From: an uncultured Flavobacterium sp.
GTDB lineage: Bacteria > Bacteroidota > Bacteroidia > Flavobacteriales > Flavobacteriaceae
Length of the DNA stretch: 64,000 nucleotides
Assembly (NCBI GenBank): GCA_947632215.1
Contig: CANROJ010000005.1
Coordinates: 16,860 to 80,859 of the forward strand
Reading direction: 5' to 3'
Below are positions 54,553 to 62,739 of the stretch, one piece after another. The position numbers and the translations under genes are program-made. The notes under the pieces are model-generated. The model ran no database searches, was not told the origin of the DNA, and saw only the letters and a list, made by a program, of their open reading frames with translations. Position 1 is the first letter of the stretch, and each line of letters starts with the position of its first letter.

Positions 54553-55411
54553 ACTTATTATTGTTTTTTGCATCATTTAAAATATCTTCTTGTATTTGAC
54601 TTAAAAGGGTCACTTTACGCTGATTTAGTACCAAAAGGCGTAAAGAGGTCTTTATATATTCATAAGGGATTTTCTCTCCTTTATTTTTTATATCTTTTAC
54701 TCTTACAAAGTAAGTGCTATTTTGCTCTGGGTCTTCTACCTGGAAAACAGCATTCTTACTCAAATAGGTATTGCTATTGCTTGAATTTAAAAACGGCAGT
54801 TTTTGATATAAATAATTAATATCTACCCAAACCGAATCATTAAGACCATGAGCTTTCATTTGCAGGGTCATATCAGACAAAGAAACTCTATCGTTTTGAT
54901 TAGAACTATTAAACTTTTTCTTTATTTCAGTGAACTTAGCATTATCATTAAGCACGTTTACATAACTAAGCTTTAAAAGCATATCATCCACTACCATGTT
55001 TTTCTCAAACTCCTGGTAGTATCTCTGTAGATCTTGTTCTGTGACAAGAGTGTCGATCTTACGCTGGACCATATTGCCCAAGTATGCTTTGATCTTTAAA
55101 TCCTTGGCAAAATTATCTACCAAAGTATTGATCTTATCCTGTTCTTGATAAGAAAGATTAAACTCAGCAGCATCAATTAACAATTCTTTGGTAGCCCACT
55201 TTTCAATAAAGTTATTTACCCTTGCCACACTATCTTTAGAGCCATGTAAACTTTGTCCAAATACATCTAAAGCATCTAAGGATAAATAACTATCATTTAC
55301 CCTGGCAATAGAATTATCTGCCCTGGCAACATCTTTGGCTTTATCACAGGATTGTAAAAAACCTATGCTCAATAAAAAAGCACCACATATGCCAAAAGTA
55401 ATCTTGTTCAT
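54539..55411 (-). CDS. SurA-N-like chaperone lipoprotein without a clear PPIase domain
   Basis: 290 aa; signal peptide with lipobox LQSC, so membrane-anchored. The body is helical: LALDVFGQSLHGSKDSVARV-like and FIEKWATKELLIDAAEFNLS resemble the SurA/PrsA N-terminal chaperone fold, but no parvulin signature is present. In flavobacteria such genes sit beside the SurA-like isomerase, as here. A likely role is holding outer-membrane or secreted proteins; the isomerase annotation often given to these genes is not supported by motif. A -7 box (TATTTTTG, 55468-55461) lies 50 nt upstream. Confidence 0.78.
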   Translation of the reverse strand: MNKITFGICGAFLLSIGFLQSCDKAKDVARADNSIARVNDSYLSLDALDVFGQSLHGSKDSVARVNNFIEKWATKELLIDAAEFNLSYQEQDKINTLVDNFAKDLKIKAYLGNMVQRKIDTLVTEQDLQRYYQEFEKNMVVDDMLLKLSYVNVLNDNAKFTEIKKKFNSSNQNDRVSLSDMTLQMKAHGLNDSVWVDINYLYQKLPFLNSSNSNTYLSKNAVFQVEDPEQNSTYFVRVKDIKNKGEKIPYEYIKTSLRLLVLNQRKVTLLSQIQEDILNDAKNNNKYEVF

Positions 55412-55460
55412 CAGCTCGTTAGTTCTAGGTGAATAAATATAGTTTTTTTCTATTCAAGCA

Positions 55461-55468
55461 CAAAAATA
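55461..55468 (-). promoter_or_regulatory. -7 box of the chaperone operon
   Basis: TATTTTTG on the minus strand, exact; start codon about 50 nt downstream. Confidence 0.5.
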
Positions 55469-55648
55469 GACAAATCATCCTATTATGCCTATTAAAAGAT
55501 ATTGCTAATTTCAAAATAACACGATTCCCATTGGATAACCTAACATTTTAATATATTATTTTGTTTTTACCCTATGGATTTGATCCCGTAATTTATACTT
55601 AAAAATATCCTTACCAAATAAAAACTACCTATTTCAAGGAAATATAAG

Positions 55649-55656
55649 TACTTTTG
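55649..55656 (+). promoter_or_regulatory. -7 box of prfC
   Basis: TACTTTTG, exact TAnnTTTG match, 20 nt before the ATG. Confidence 0.65.
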
Positions 55657-55675
55657 TATCCTAAAATTTTTAATA

Positions 55676-57268
55676 ATGAGTTTTTTAAAGGAAATTGATC
55701 GCAGAAGAACCTTTGGAGTTATTGCCCATCCCGATGCTGGTAAAACAACTTTAACAGAGAAGTTACTTCTTTTTGGTGGAGCTATTCAAGAGGCAGGTGC
55801 AGTGAAGAACAATAAAATAAAAAAAGGAGCTACTTCTGACTTTATGGAAATTGAACGCCAAAGAGGAATCTCGGTAGCAACCTCTGTCTTAGCCTTTAAT
55901 TATAGAGATAAAAAAATAAACATTTTAGATACACCAGGTCACAAAGACTTTGCTGAAGACACCTTTAGAACCTTAACGGCTGTAGATAGTGTGATTGTAG
56001 TAATTGATGTGGCTAAAGGGGTTGAGGAACAAACCGAGAAACTAGTAGAGGTTTGTCGCATGAGAAACATCCCTATGATTGTCTTTATCAATAAATTAGA
56101 TAGAGAAGGAAGAGATGCCTTTGATCTAATGGATGAAGTAGAGCAAAAACTTCAATTAACAGTAACTCCACTTAGTTTCCCTATTGGAATGGGCGTAGAC
56201 TTTAAAGGTATCTATAATATATGGGAGAAAAACATAAATCTTTTCAACGACGATAGTCGTAAGAATATCACTGATGTTATTTCGATTAAAGATATTAATT
56301 CTAAAGAATTAAATAATATCGTTGGAGATAAAGCTGCTAAAAACCTGCAAGATGATTTAGAAATTGTAGAAGGTATATATCCTGAGTTCGATACTAAATT
56401 ATACCAAGAAGGAAAATTACAACCTGTATTTTTCGGTTCTGCATTAAACAATTTTGGAGTTAGAGAATTACTAGATTGCTTTATTGACATAGCTCCTAGT
56501 CCAACTCCTAAAGAATCTAGTACAAGACTTGTAGATCCAAAAGAACAGACTTTTTCAGGATTTGTATTTAAGATCCACGCTAATATGGACCCTAAACACA
56601 GAGACCGTTTAGCCTTTGTAAAGATTGTATCTGGTACATTTGAAAGAAACAAGCCTTATCTACATGTAAGACAAGGTAAAAAATTAAAGTTCTCCTCTCC
56701 CAATGCATTCTTTGCAGAGAAAAAAGAGATCATTGATATTTCATATGCTGGAGACATTGTAGGATTACACGACACAGGTAACTTTAAGATTGGAGATACT
56801 TTAAGTGAAGGAGAAATCATGAAGTTCAAGGGAATCCCTAACTTCTCGCCTGAGCACTTCCGTTACATTAACAACGCTGACCCGATGAAATCTAAACAAT
56901 TAGAAAAAGGTATCGATCAGTTAATGGATGAAGGAGTAGCACAGCTATTTACCTTAGAGATGAATGGTAGAAAAGTAATTGGTACCGTTGGTGCCTTACA
57001 ATACGAGGTAATCCAATACCGTTTAGAACACGAGTATGGTGCTAAGTGTATCTATGAGAACTTCCCTGCTTATAAAGCATGTTGGGTAAGCCCAGATGAC
57101 CCTAAGAATGAAGAATTTAAGGAGTTCAAACGAATCAAGCAAAAATTCTTAGCTCTAGATAAAGCTGGACAATTGGTATTCTTAGCAGATAGTGAATTCT
57201 CTATCCAAATGACACAAAGTAAATTCCCGAGTGTGAAACTGCGTTTTACTTCTGAGAAAATAGAATAA
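55676..57268 (+). CDS. prfC: Peptide chain release factor 3
   Basis: Translational GTPase that removes RF1/RF2 from the ribosome after peptide release. 530 aa, standard length. G1 is AHPDAGKTTLTEKLL, the switch region has SDFMEIERQRGISVATS, G3 is LDTPGHKDF and G4 NKLDREGRD. RF3-specific sequence continues with PIGMGVDFKGIYN and, in the C-terminal half, FSPEHFRYINNADPMKSKQL. Monocistronic, with its own promoter and terminator. Nothing unusual. Confidence 0.97.
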   Translation: MSFLKEIDRRRTFGVIAHPDAGKTTLTEKLLLFGGAIQEAGAVKNNKIKKGATSDFMEIERQRGISVATSVLAFNYRDKKINILDTPGHKDFAEDTFRTLTAVDSVIVVIDVAKGVEEQTEKLVEVCRMRNIPMIVFINKLDREGRDAFDLMDEVEQKLQLTVTPLSFPIGMGVDFKGIYNIWEKNINLFNDDSRKNITDVISIKDINSKELNNIVGDKAAKNLQDDLEIVEGIYPEFDTKLYQEGKLQPVFFGSALNNFGVRELLDCFIDIAPSPTPKESSTRLVDPKEQTFSGFVFKIHANMDPKHRDRLAFVKIVSGTFERNKPYLHVRQGKKLKFSSPNAFFAEKKEIIDISYAGDIVGLHDTGNFKIGDTLSEGEIMKFKGIPNFSPEHFRYINNADPMKSKQLEKGIDQLMDEGVAQLFTLEMNGRKVIGTVGALQYEVIQYRLEHEYGAKCIYENFPAYKACWVSPDDPKNEEFKEFKRIKQKFLALDKAGQLVFLADSEFSIQMTQSKFPSVKLRFTSEKIE

Positions 57269-57323
57269 AACACTTTGCTTTACTTTTATCTATTTCAAAA
57301 AGTACTTCAAAGCTCAAAAAAAT

Positions 57324-57367
57324 AAAACAGGCTATCTTAATTTAAAAATAAGATAGCCTGTTTTTTT
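57324..57367. terminator. Two-way terminator between prfC and the carbonic anhydrase gene
   Basis: Perfect 16-bp stem AAAACAGGCTATCTTA / TAAGATAGCCTGTTTT followed by T run on the plus strand and A-rich on the left. Confidence 0.88.
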
Positions 57368-57421
57368 ATTATTTTAAATCCCAACTTGTTATTGGACCTT
57401 TAGAAAAAAACTCCAAGAAAA

Positions 57422-58138
57422 TTAATCCAAGAAATTCACTTCCCCGGTATTCATATCGTAAACTGCTCCAACAATTTTAATTTCTTGATTGTCCTGCATT
57501 TCTTTGAGAATCGGACTATGCTCTCGAATTTGCTCGATAGAATTAAAAACATTGTATTTGCAAACTGCATCAACAAATTCAGGGTTATTGGCCGTAGGGT
57601 CTCCCTTAAAATTTTGCTTTGCAAGGATAATTGCTGGATCAATTTTTTCCAACATAGTTGTAATATTTCCCATTTTAACTCCCTGGATACTCGACTTTAT
57701 AGCCCCACAATATTGGTGACCTAAAACTACTACTACTTTTGATCCAGAAACTTTACAAGCATATTCTAAACTCCCTAGAATATCGTGATTGACAATATTT
57801 CCTGCCACTCGAGCCACGAAAATCTCACCAATTGCCTTATGGAAGACGTCCTCTACCGGCACGCGAGAATCTAAACACGAAAGCACCACTGCTTCGGGAT
57901 ATTGTCCAAGGGAGGCTTCACGAACTAATTTTGTTGAATTTCGTACGGTTAATTTGTCTTCAGCAAAATCTTTATTACCTGCCTTTAAATCTAAAATAAC
58001 CTCATCCGGAGTTAGTTTTTGCTGCTCTTCTTTGGTTAAAACGTGAGTTGAAATAATCTCATTATCATTAACAAAACTGCTCTTACAAGCTGATAAGGCA
58101 AGAAAAGCAACAACAAAAGGTAAAATAAATTTTTTCAT
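57422..58138 (-). CDS. Beta-carbonic anhydrase, lipoprotein form
   Basis: Zinc enzyme interconverting CO2 and bicarbonate. 238 aa. Zinc ligands are visible: Cys and the Asp-Arg dyad in SCLDSRVPVEDVF, and His-x2-Cys in VVLGHQYCGAIK. Unusually for this class, the N-terminus is a lipoprotein signal (FILPFVVAFLALSAC), so the enzyme is anchored outside the cytoplasm. Exported beta-class enzymes are known in some Bacteroidota but are a minority. It might supply bicarbonate to transporters or buffer the periplasm. The gene is alone on this strand. Confidence 0.93.
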   Translation of the reverse strand: MKKFILPFVVAFLALSACKSSFVNDNEIISTHVLTKEEQQKLTPDEVILDLKAGNKDFAEDKLTVRNSTKLVREASLGQYPEAVVLSCLDSRVPVEDVFHKAIGEIFVARVAGNIVNHDILGSLEYACKVSGSKVVVVLGHQYCGAIKSSIQGVKMGNITTMLEKIDPAIILAKQNFKGDPTANNPEFVDAVCKYNVFNSIEQIREHSPILKEMQDNQEIKIVGAVYDMNTGEVNFLD

Positions 58139-58395
58139 AATTTACAAAATATAGATTTTTTTAAATCATATTAAACTTATCAAAGATAAATTCATTAGCG
58201 CAAGTTTACTTATTTGCCTAGTACTTTGCAGTACAAGACAAAGAATCTAAGAGCTCTTTTTTTCAAAACTAGCAATCTTTGCTTAAATTTAATATAAAAC
58301 CAGCAGATATACAAGTGAATCTCTCTAGGGGTGATGGTCTTTATATTAAATGTTTTTTCAACACCAATTCGCGGGTAAATAAAAGTTTAAGCCCA

Positions 58396-58424
58396 CAAAA
58401 AAAGGGTTCAGCTAGCTGAACCCT
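58396..58424 (-). terminator. Terminator of the TPR protein gene
   Basis: 22-bp perfect palindrome AGGGTTCAGCT / AGCTGAACCCT followed by TTTTTTTG on the minus strand. Confidence 0.8.
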
Positions 58425-58498
58425 AAATCATGTTCTAAAAAGTAAATACTTTTTGAAAATATGTCTATGTTTTAATTATATGATCTCAATAAAAAGAA

Positions 58499-59014
58499 TT
58501 AAATTCTTTTCATTTGTTCTTTCATCATTTTCACTTGATCCTTTAGCATTCCTTGCTTATCTAACTTCACTGCTTCAGATAAAAGCTTAGTTGCTTCTAT
58601 TTTTCTGCGTTTAGTCATTGCTATACCTGCTAATTGTAATTTAGCCATTGCCAAGTCTTGATTCATATTAAGCCCTAACTCGATAGCTTTTTTCATGTAC
58701 TTCTCTGAAGCATTTAAATTAGTTTGAGCACTCATAATTCCAAGCAAATAGTTATAGTAACCATTTTGCTTACGCACTAAAGCAGTCTCAGGATTTTTAA
58801 TTCGCATTAACCAAACTTTAGCACCATCGAAATCTTGTTTTCTTAGCTTTAAGAAAGCCAATAATATAAATTCGTTTTTGTAATACAATAGTATTACAAG
58901 TGCTGTTAAAAATAAAAGGAAAATTCCATTTCCAATATTACTCTCTACAAATTGCCAAATTGCTAGAGCAAACAATACCGCAGCAATACCTAATTTAATA
59001 TATCTGTGAAACAT
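58499..59014 (-). CDS. Membrane protein with TPR-like repeats
   Basis: 171 aa. Two hydrophobic helices at the N-terminus (about residues 8-22 and 29-45, IAAVLFALAIWQF and IFLLFLTALVILLYY) are followed by a soluble helical part with TPR-like spacing: ALVRKQNGYYNYLLGIM, LNASEKYMKKAIELGL and MAKLQLAGIAMTKRR. No catalytic motif. Small flavobacterial proteins of this layout are annotated as DUF2892/TPR; the job is unknown, perhaps assembling a membrane complex. A -7 box TAACTTTG (59051-59044) lies 30 nt upstream. Confidence 0.8.
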   Translation of the reverse strand: MFHRYIKLGIAAVLFALAIWQFVESNIGNGIFLLFLTALVILLYYKNEFILLAFLKLRKQDFDGAKVWLMRIKNPETALVRKQNGYYNYLLGIMSAQTNLNASEKYMKKAIELGLNMNQDLAMAKLQLAGIAMTKRRKIEATKLLSEAVKLDKQGMLKDQVKMMKEQMKRI

Positions 59015-59043
59015 CTATGTATTTTACTAATGTTATAAAAAAG

Positions 59044-59078
59044 CAAAGTTAAACAAAAAGCTGCATTTTAAAAACAAA
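59044..59078 (-). promoter_or_regulatory. Promoter of the TPR protein gene
   Basis: TTTG (59078-59075), 23 nt, then TAACTTTG (59051-59044), exact -7 box. Confidence 0.5.
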
Positions 59079-59168
59079 ATACGCCTTGATTTACTTTTGA
59101 CTTTTTGTGGGTTAATCTACCTTATCCTAGTGCTTATCAATACTTGGGGCTAAAGGTATAACAAAGGC

Positions 59169-59828
59169 TTATTTTAAATTTTTAATATATGGGGCTGAAA
59201 CATCTTTGAAACACTCCACTAAGAAATCTGCCGTAGAATAATCTTGGTCTTTAGAATTAGCGCTCTTATAGCCTACTACTTTTATTCCTGCAGCATTGGC
59301 CGCTTTAATTCCATTGGTAGAGTCTTCAATTACAATACAATTTTTATGCTCGTTAAATCTAGCAAGACTAGCAGCATGCACAAAAATAGCTGGATCTGGT
59401 TTACTACGCACAAAATCCTCTCCACTGACAATATGGCTAAAGTACTCAAACAAACCAAATCGTTTAAAAACTCTATTAATAGTACTCTTAGATGCAGACG
59501 AGGCCAAGATAAGCTCTAACTGGTGATTGTGTAAGTCTTTTATTAAGTCCTGTACACCAAGGATAAGTTCCAAGTCTTTCTTGGTGTCAAAAGCATCATT
59601 GAAAATAGCTCTTTTGCGAAGTACTAACTGATCAGTTGGTATATCAATTGGGAAAACTTCCTTGATCTTATCATAAGTATTCTTAGTTGATCCCCCTGTA
59701 AAAGAATTATACATTTTTGCGTCTATTGGAATTCCTAACTCTTCGAAGTGTTGGTGGTAAGCATAGTGATGAACAGGCTCTGTATCAACAATTACTCCGT
59801 CCATATCAAAAATAACCGTACGTATCAT
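59169..59828 (-). CDS. HAD-superfamily phosphatase/phosphoglucomutase-like
   Basis: 219-aa HAD hydrolase, subfamily IA with a helical cap. Motif I is FDMDGVIVDTEP (nucleophile and acid Asp), the cap follows, motif II is LASSAS, motif III Lys is in RSKPDP and motif IV VIEDSTNGIKAA. The GVIVDTEP opening and the Ser-Lys-Pro-Asp context fit beta-phosphoglucomutase-like and sugar-phosphate phosphatases; the sequence does not decide between them. Own promoter (TACTTTTG at 59851-59844), short 12-nt leader. Confidence 0.92.
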   Translation of the reverse strand: MIRTVIFDMDGVIVDTEPVHHYAYHQHFEELGIPIDAKMYNSFTGGSTKNTYDKIKEVFPIDIPTDQLVLRKRAIFNDAFDTKKDLELILGVQDLIKDLHNHQLELILASSASKSTINRVFKRFGLFEYFSHIVSGEDFVRSKPDPAIFVHAASLARFNEHKNCIVIEDSTNGIKAANAAGIKVVGYKSANSKDQDYSTADFLVECFKDVSAPYIKNLK

Positions 59829-59843
59829 TTTATTTCTTTTTCA

Positions 59844-59851
59844 CAAAAGTA
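59844..59851 (-). promoter_or_regulatory. -7 box of the HAD gene
   Basis: TACTTTTG on the minus strand, exact -7 match, 16 nt before the ATG. Confidence 0.6.
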
Positions 59852-59930
59852 AGCATCCTATGGGTAATATCCATCTGATTTTCTATTTTTACACTTTTAG
59901 ACGTCAATAAACATTTATATACCTTACTCT

Positions 59931-60476
59931 TTGAGCGATAATTCCACCTCTTTACTAAAGCAACTGCAAGATCCCTTGACAAAGCACACTGCTTTTAATG
60001 AGCTAGTAGGACTTTATCAAAAAAGACTCTATTTACATATAAGGACAATTGTACTTAACCACCAAGATACCGACGATGTCTTACAAGAAACCTTCATTAA
60101 AATCTACCAAAACATAGATACCTTTAAAGGAAACAGTCAGCTCTACTCTTGGATGTATCGAATTGCAACCAACCAAAGTTTAGACTTTCTAAAAAAACAA
60201 GCCCAGCAAAAAAACATATCTGATCCAGAATTAAACCAGCAATTACTAGATCAATTACAACAGGATCAATATTTTGATTATAACAAGGCAAATATTCTAT
60301 TACAAAAGGCAGTAAGTAGTTTGCCAGAGAAACAACAATTAGTATTTAAAATGAAGTATTTTCAGGAAATGGATTACCAAAGTATTTCAGATATTTTACA
60401 AACCAGTGTGGGAGCCTTAAAAGCTTCTTATCACCATGCAGTAAAAAAAATAGAGTTTTTTTTAAAGGACCATTAA
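59931..60476 (+). CDS. ECF-type RNA polymerase sigma factor (TTG start)
   Basis: 181 aa, starting at TTG 59931. Region 2 is DDVLQETFIKIYQNIDTFKG and LYSWMYRIATNQSLDFLKK; region 4 is LPEKQQLVFKMKYFQEMDYQ followed by VGALKASYHHAVKKIE. The N-terminal SLLKQLQDPLTKHTAFNELV is usual for flavobacterial members. It is followed at 55 nt by a one-helix membrane protein and then a small exported protein, a set that recurs in flavobacteria and is probably sigma factor, anti-sigma factor and periplasmic sensor. The signal is unknown. Confidence 0.92.
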   Translation: MSDNSTSLLKQLQDPLTKHTAFNELVGLYQKRLYLHIRTIVLNHQDTDDVLQETFIKIYQNIDTFKGNSQLYSWMYRIATNQSLDFLKKQAQQKNISDPELNQQLLDQLQQDQYFDYNKANILLQKAVSSLPEKQQLVFKMKYFQEMDYQSISDILQTSVGALKASYHHAVKKIEFFLKDH

Positions 60477-60531
60477 ACCTTTTTAATTAATTTAAGTCTA
60501 ACTCATTACAAAAGGTAATTATACACTAACT

Positions 60532-60948
60532 ATGGAAAGAGATCCTTTTAACAACAACAAACCTTTTAAAATGCCCTCAGAGCAATACTTTGAGGACTTT
60601 CAAAAGCGTATATCCCTTAAATTAGACCTTGAAAAACAGGTTACAAGCCCAAAAATAGTAAAGCTTAAAAATAAAAGAAAATACTTTTTTATGGCTATAG
60701 CAGCAAGTCTTTTACTAATATTGGGAGTACAAATCATCTATACATTGCAAGGCGAGAATACCTTCAGCAATGATGATTTACAGGAATATCTACAATACAA
60801 CACCCATATCGGAGTATCTAGTGAATTTTTTAATTCCTTTGATCAAGAAGATATCCTAGACCTAGAGAGAAGTATCCAGATAAATTCTGGAGAGTTGAAC
60901 GACTATGTCTTAACGAATTTACAACTTGAGTATTATTTAAATGACTAA
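60532..60948 (+). CDS. Candidate anti-sigma factor, single-pass membrane protein
   Basis: 138 aa. A soluble N-terminal part of about 55 residues (ERDPFNNNKPFKMPSEQYFE, then FQKRISLKLDLEKQ) precedes one membrane helix (FMAIAASLLLILGVQIIYTL) and an acidic periplasmic tail. It has no HCC zinc anti-sigma motif, so the anti-sigma role rests on position behind the ECF gene and on the N-in, C-out layout. It lies 2 nt before the next gene. Confidence 0.65.
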   Translation: MERDPFNNNKPFKMPSEQYFEDFQKRISLKLDLEKQVTSPKIVKLKNKRKYFFMAIAASLLLILGVQIIYTLQGENTFSNDDLQEYLQYNTHIGVSSEFFNSFDQEDILDLERSIQINSGELNDYVLTNLQLEYYLND

Positions 60949-60950
60949 AA

Positions 60951-61382
60951 ATGAATAAACTAATTTTACTTATAAGCATATTTCTAAGTTCATTTTCTAT
61001 GCTAGCCCAAAACAAAACCGATCAAATTCGCTCTTTAAAAATAGCGCATTTGAGTTCCGTTTTGGATTTAACTCCTAGTGAGGCAGAGAAGTTTTGGCCA
61101 ATCTACACCACTTATGACAAAAAAATGACTGAACTTAGACAAAATGATATTGTACGCTTTATCAAAGATTCCAATGTACAGGAAATAGAGCAGATCACCT
61201 CTGGGCAAGCAACACAAAAGGTGCAGGATTTATTGAGTGTAGAATCTGATTACTATACAACTAGAAAACAGTTTATAAAAGATGCCCAAAAGGTCATTTC
61301 TAACAAACAGATATTGGTCTTAAAAAAGGCAGAAGATGACTTCCACCGTAAATTACTTAAGAAGTATAAAGAAAACAAATAA
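60951..61382 (+). CDS. Small periplasmic protein, possible ECF-pathway sensor
   Basis: 143 aa with a signal peptide cleaved near SMLAQ. The mature part is helical: LSSVLDLTPSEAEKFWPIYT and QKVQDLLSVESDYYTTRKQF resemble the LTxxQ-type periplasmic regulators (Spy/CpxP family), which interact with unfolded proteins. It is coupled to the gene before it (2-nt gap), so the two probably act in one complex. No conserved catalytic residue is seen. Confidence 0.65.
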   Translation: MNKLILLISIFLSSFSMLAQNKTDQIRSLKIAHLSSVLDLTPSEAEKFWPIYTTYDKKMTELRQNDIVRFIKDSNVQEIEQITSGQATQKVQDLLSVESDYYTTRKQFIKDAQKVISNKQILVLKKAEDDFHRKLLKKYKENK

Positions 61383-61427
61383 TAATCTTTATATCCATTT
61401 TGTAAAATAAGTTAATATTAATATATA

Positions 61428-61463
61428 ATAGCCCGCAAAAACGTATCTTTGTGGGCTATTTTT
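61428..61463 (+). terminator. Terminator of the ECF operon, containing the rsmB -7 box in its loop
   Basis: 10-bp stem ATAGCCCGCA / TGTGGGCTAT (one G-U pair) followed by TTTTTA. The 12-nt loop and first bases of the right arm hold TATCTTTG, the exact -7 box of the next gene, so the promoter of rsmB overlaps the terminator. Confidence 0.75.
61444..61451 (+). promoter_or_regulatory. rsmB -7 box
   Basis: TATCTTTG, exact TAnnTTTG match; the ATG follows 29 nt later. The box lies in the loop and right arm of the upstream terminator. Confidence 0.6.
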
Positions 61464-61479
61464 ATAATACATTATAATA

Positions 61480-62712
61480 ATGAGACTACACAGAAACCTT
61501 GTATTTACAGTAATCGACTCTATTATGGCAATCTTCAACGAAGGAGAGTATGCAGATAAAATGGTTGCTAGAGCCCTTAAAAAGGACAAACGATGGGGAT
61601 CAACCGATCGTAAATTCGTTGCCGAAACTATTTACGAAATCGTTAGATGGAAAAGACTGTATGCTGAAATCGCAGAGGTAAAAGAGCCTTATACCAGAGA
61701 TGACATATGGCGCATATTCGCGGTATGGGCAGTTTTAAGAGGAATAAACTTACCGGACTGGAAATATTTCGAAAACACTCCAGAACGCCGTATTAAAGGG
61801 AGATTTGACGAACTTACAAAGACCAGAAAATTCAAAGAATCTATTCCAGATTGGATGGATGAATTAGCCCTAAAAGAGCTTGGAGAGCAAACTTGGAGCA
61901 AAGAAATCACTGCTCAAAACAAGCCTGCCCAAGTAATTTTACGTGTTAATACTTTAAAGACAACTAGAGAGAAGCTACATAGTATCTTGATGGATTTAGA
62001 TATTGAAACTATCTTGCCAGAAGAATATCCAGATGCTTTAATTTTAAAAGAAAGAGCTAATGTGTTTTTAACCGATGCTTTCAAACAAGGATTGTTTGAA
62101 GTACAAGATGCCTCTTCGCAACTTGTTGCTCCACTTTTAGATGTACAGCCGGGAATGCGCGTAGTGGATACCTGCGCTGGAGCTGGAGGTAAAACCCTTC
62201 ACTTAGCTTCTTTAATGCAAAATAAAGGACAAATCATAGCTATGGATATCTATGAGAGTAAACAAAAGCAATTGAAGATCCGCGCTAAAAGAAATGGTGC
62301 TTTCAATATTGAATACCGCATTATTGATGGAACCAAAACTATTAAAAAATTACACGAAAAAGCAGACCGTGTTTTAATTGACGCACCTTGTAGTGGACTG
62401 GGAGTTCTTAAGAGAAATCCAGATAGCAAATGGAAATTACAGCCAGAATTTGTAGAAAACATAAAGCAAGTACAACAACAGGTTTTACAAGATTATTCTA
62501 AGATCTTAAAACCAGGTGGTAAATTAGTATACGCAACTTGTTCAATTTTGCCTTCTGAGAATCAAGAACAAATTCAAAAATTCTTACAAAGCGAAGGTGG
62601 TAAAGATTTTGAATTTGTAGAAGACCATAAAATACTTTCTCACCAATCAGGTTTTGATGGATTTTACATGGCCTTATTACACCGTAAAAACAAACCAAGT
62701 ATCACTGAGTAA
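61480..62712 (+). CDS. rsmB: RsmB/NOP-family RNA 5-methylcytosine methyltransferase
   Basis: S-adenosylmethionine-dependent m5C methyltransferase, probably of 16S rRNA. 410 aa. The N-terminal NusB-like/RNA-binding part opens MRLHRNLVFTVIDSIMAIF and includes DKRWGSTDRKFVAETIYEIV. The catalytic domain has DTCAGAGGKTLHLASL (SAM site), DAPCSGLGVLKRNPD with the first catalytic Cys and YATCSILPSENQEQ with the second. RsmB is the usual assignment, but flavobacteria have several NOP-family members and the target base is not provable here. The endonuclease gene follows 27 nt later, perhaps on the same transcript. Confidence 0.88.
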   Translation: MRLHRNLVFTVIDSIMAIFNEGEYADKMVARALKKDKRWGSTDRKFVAETIYEIVRWKRLYAEIAEVKEPYTRDDIWRIFAVWAVLRGINLPDWKYFENTPERRIKGRFDELTKTRKFKESIPDWMDELALKELGEQTWSKEITAQNKPAQVILRVNTLKTTREKLHSILMDLDIETILPEEYPDALILKERANVFLTDAFKQGLFEVQDASSQLVAPLLDVQPGMRVVDTCAGAGGKTLHLASLMQNKGQIIAMDIYESKQKQLKIRAKRNGAFNIEYRIIDGTKTIKKLHEKADRVLIDAPCSGLGVLKRNPDSKWKLQPEFVENIKQVQQQVLQDYSKILKPGGKLVYATCSILPSENQEQIQKFLQSEGGKDFEFVEDHKILSHQSGFDGFYMALLHRKNKPSITE

Positions 62713-62739
62713 TTCATTTACTATAAACAGGCAATTACA

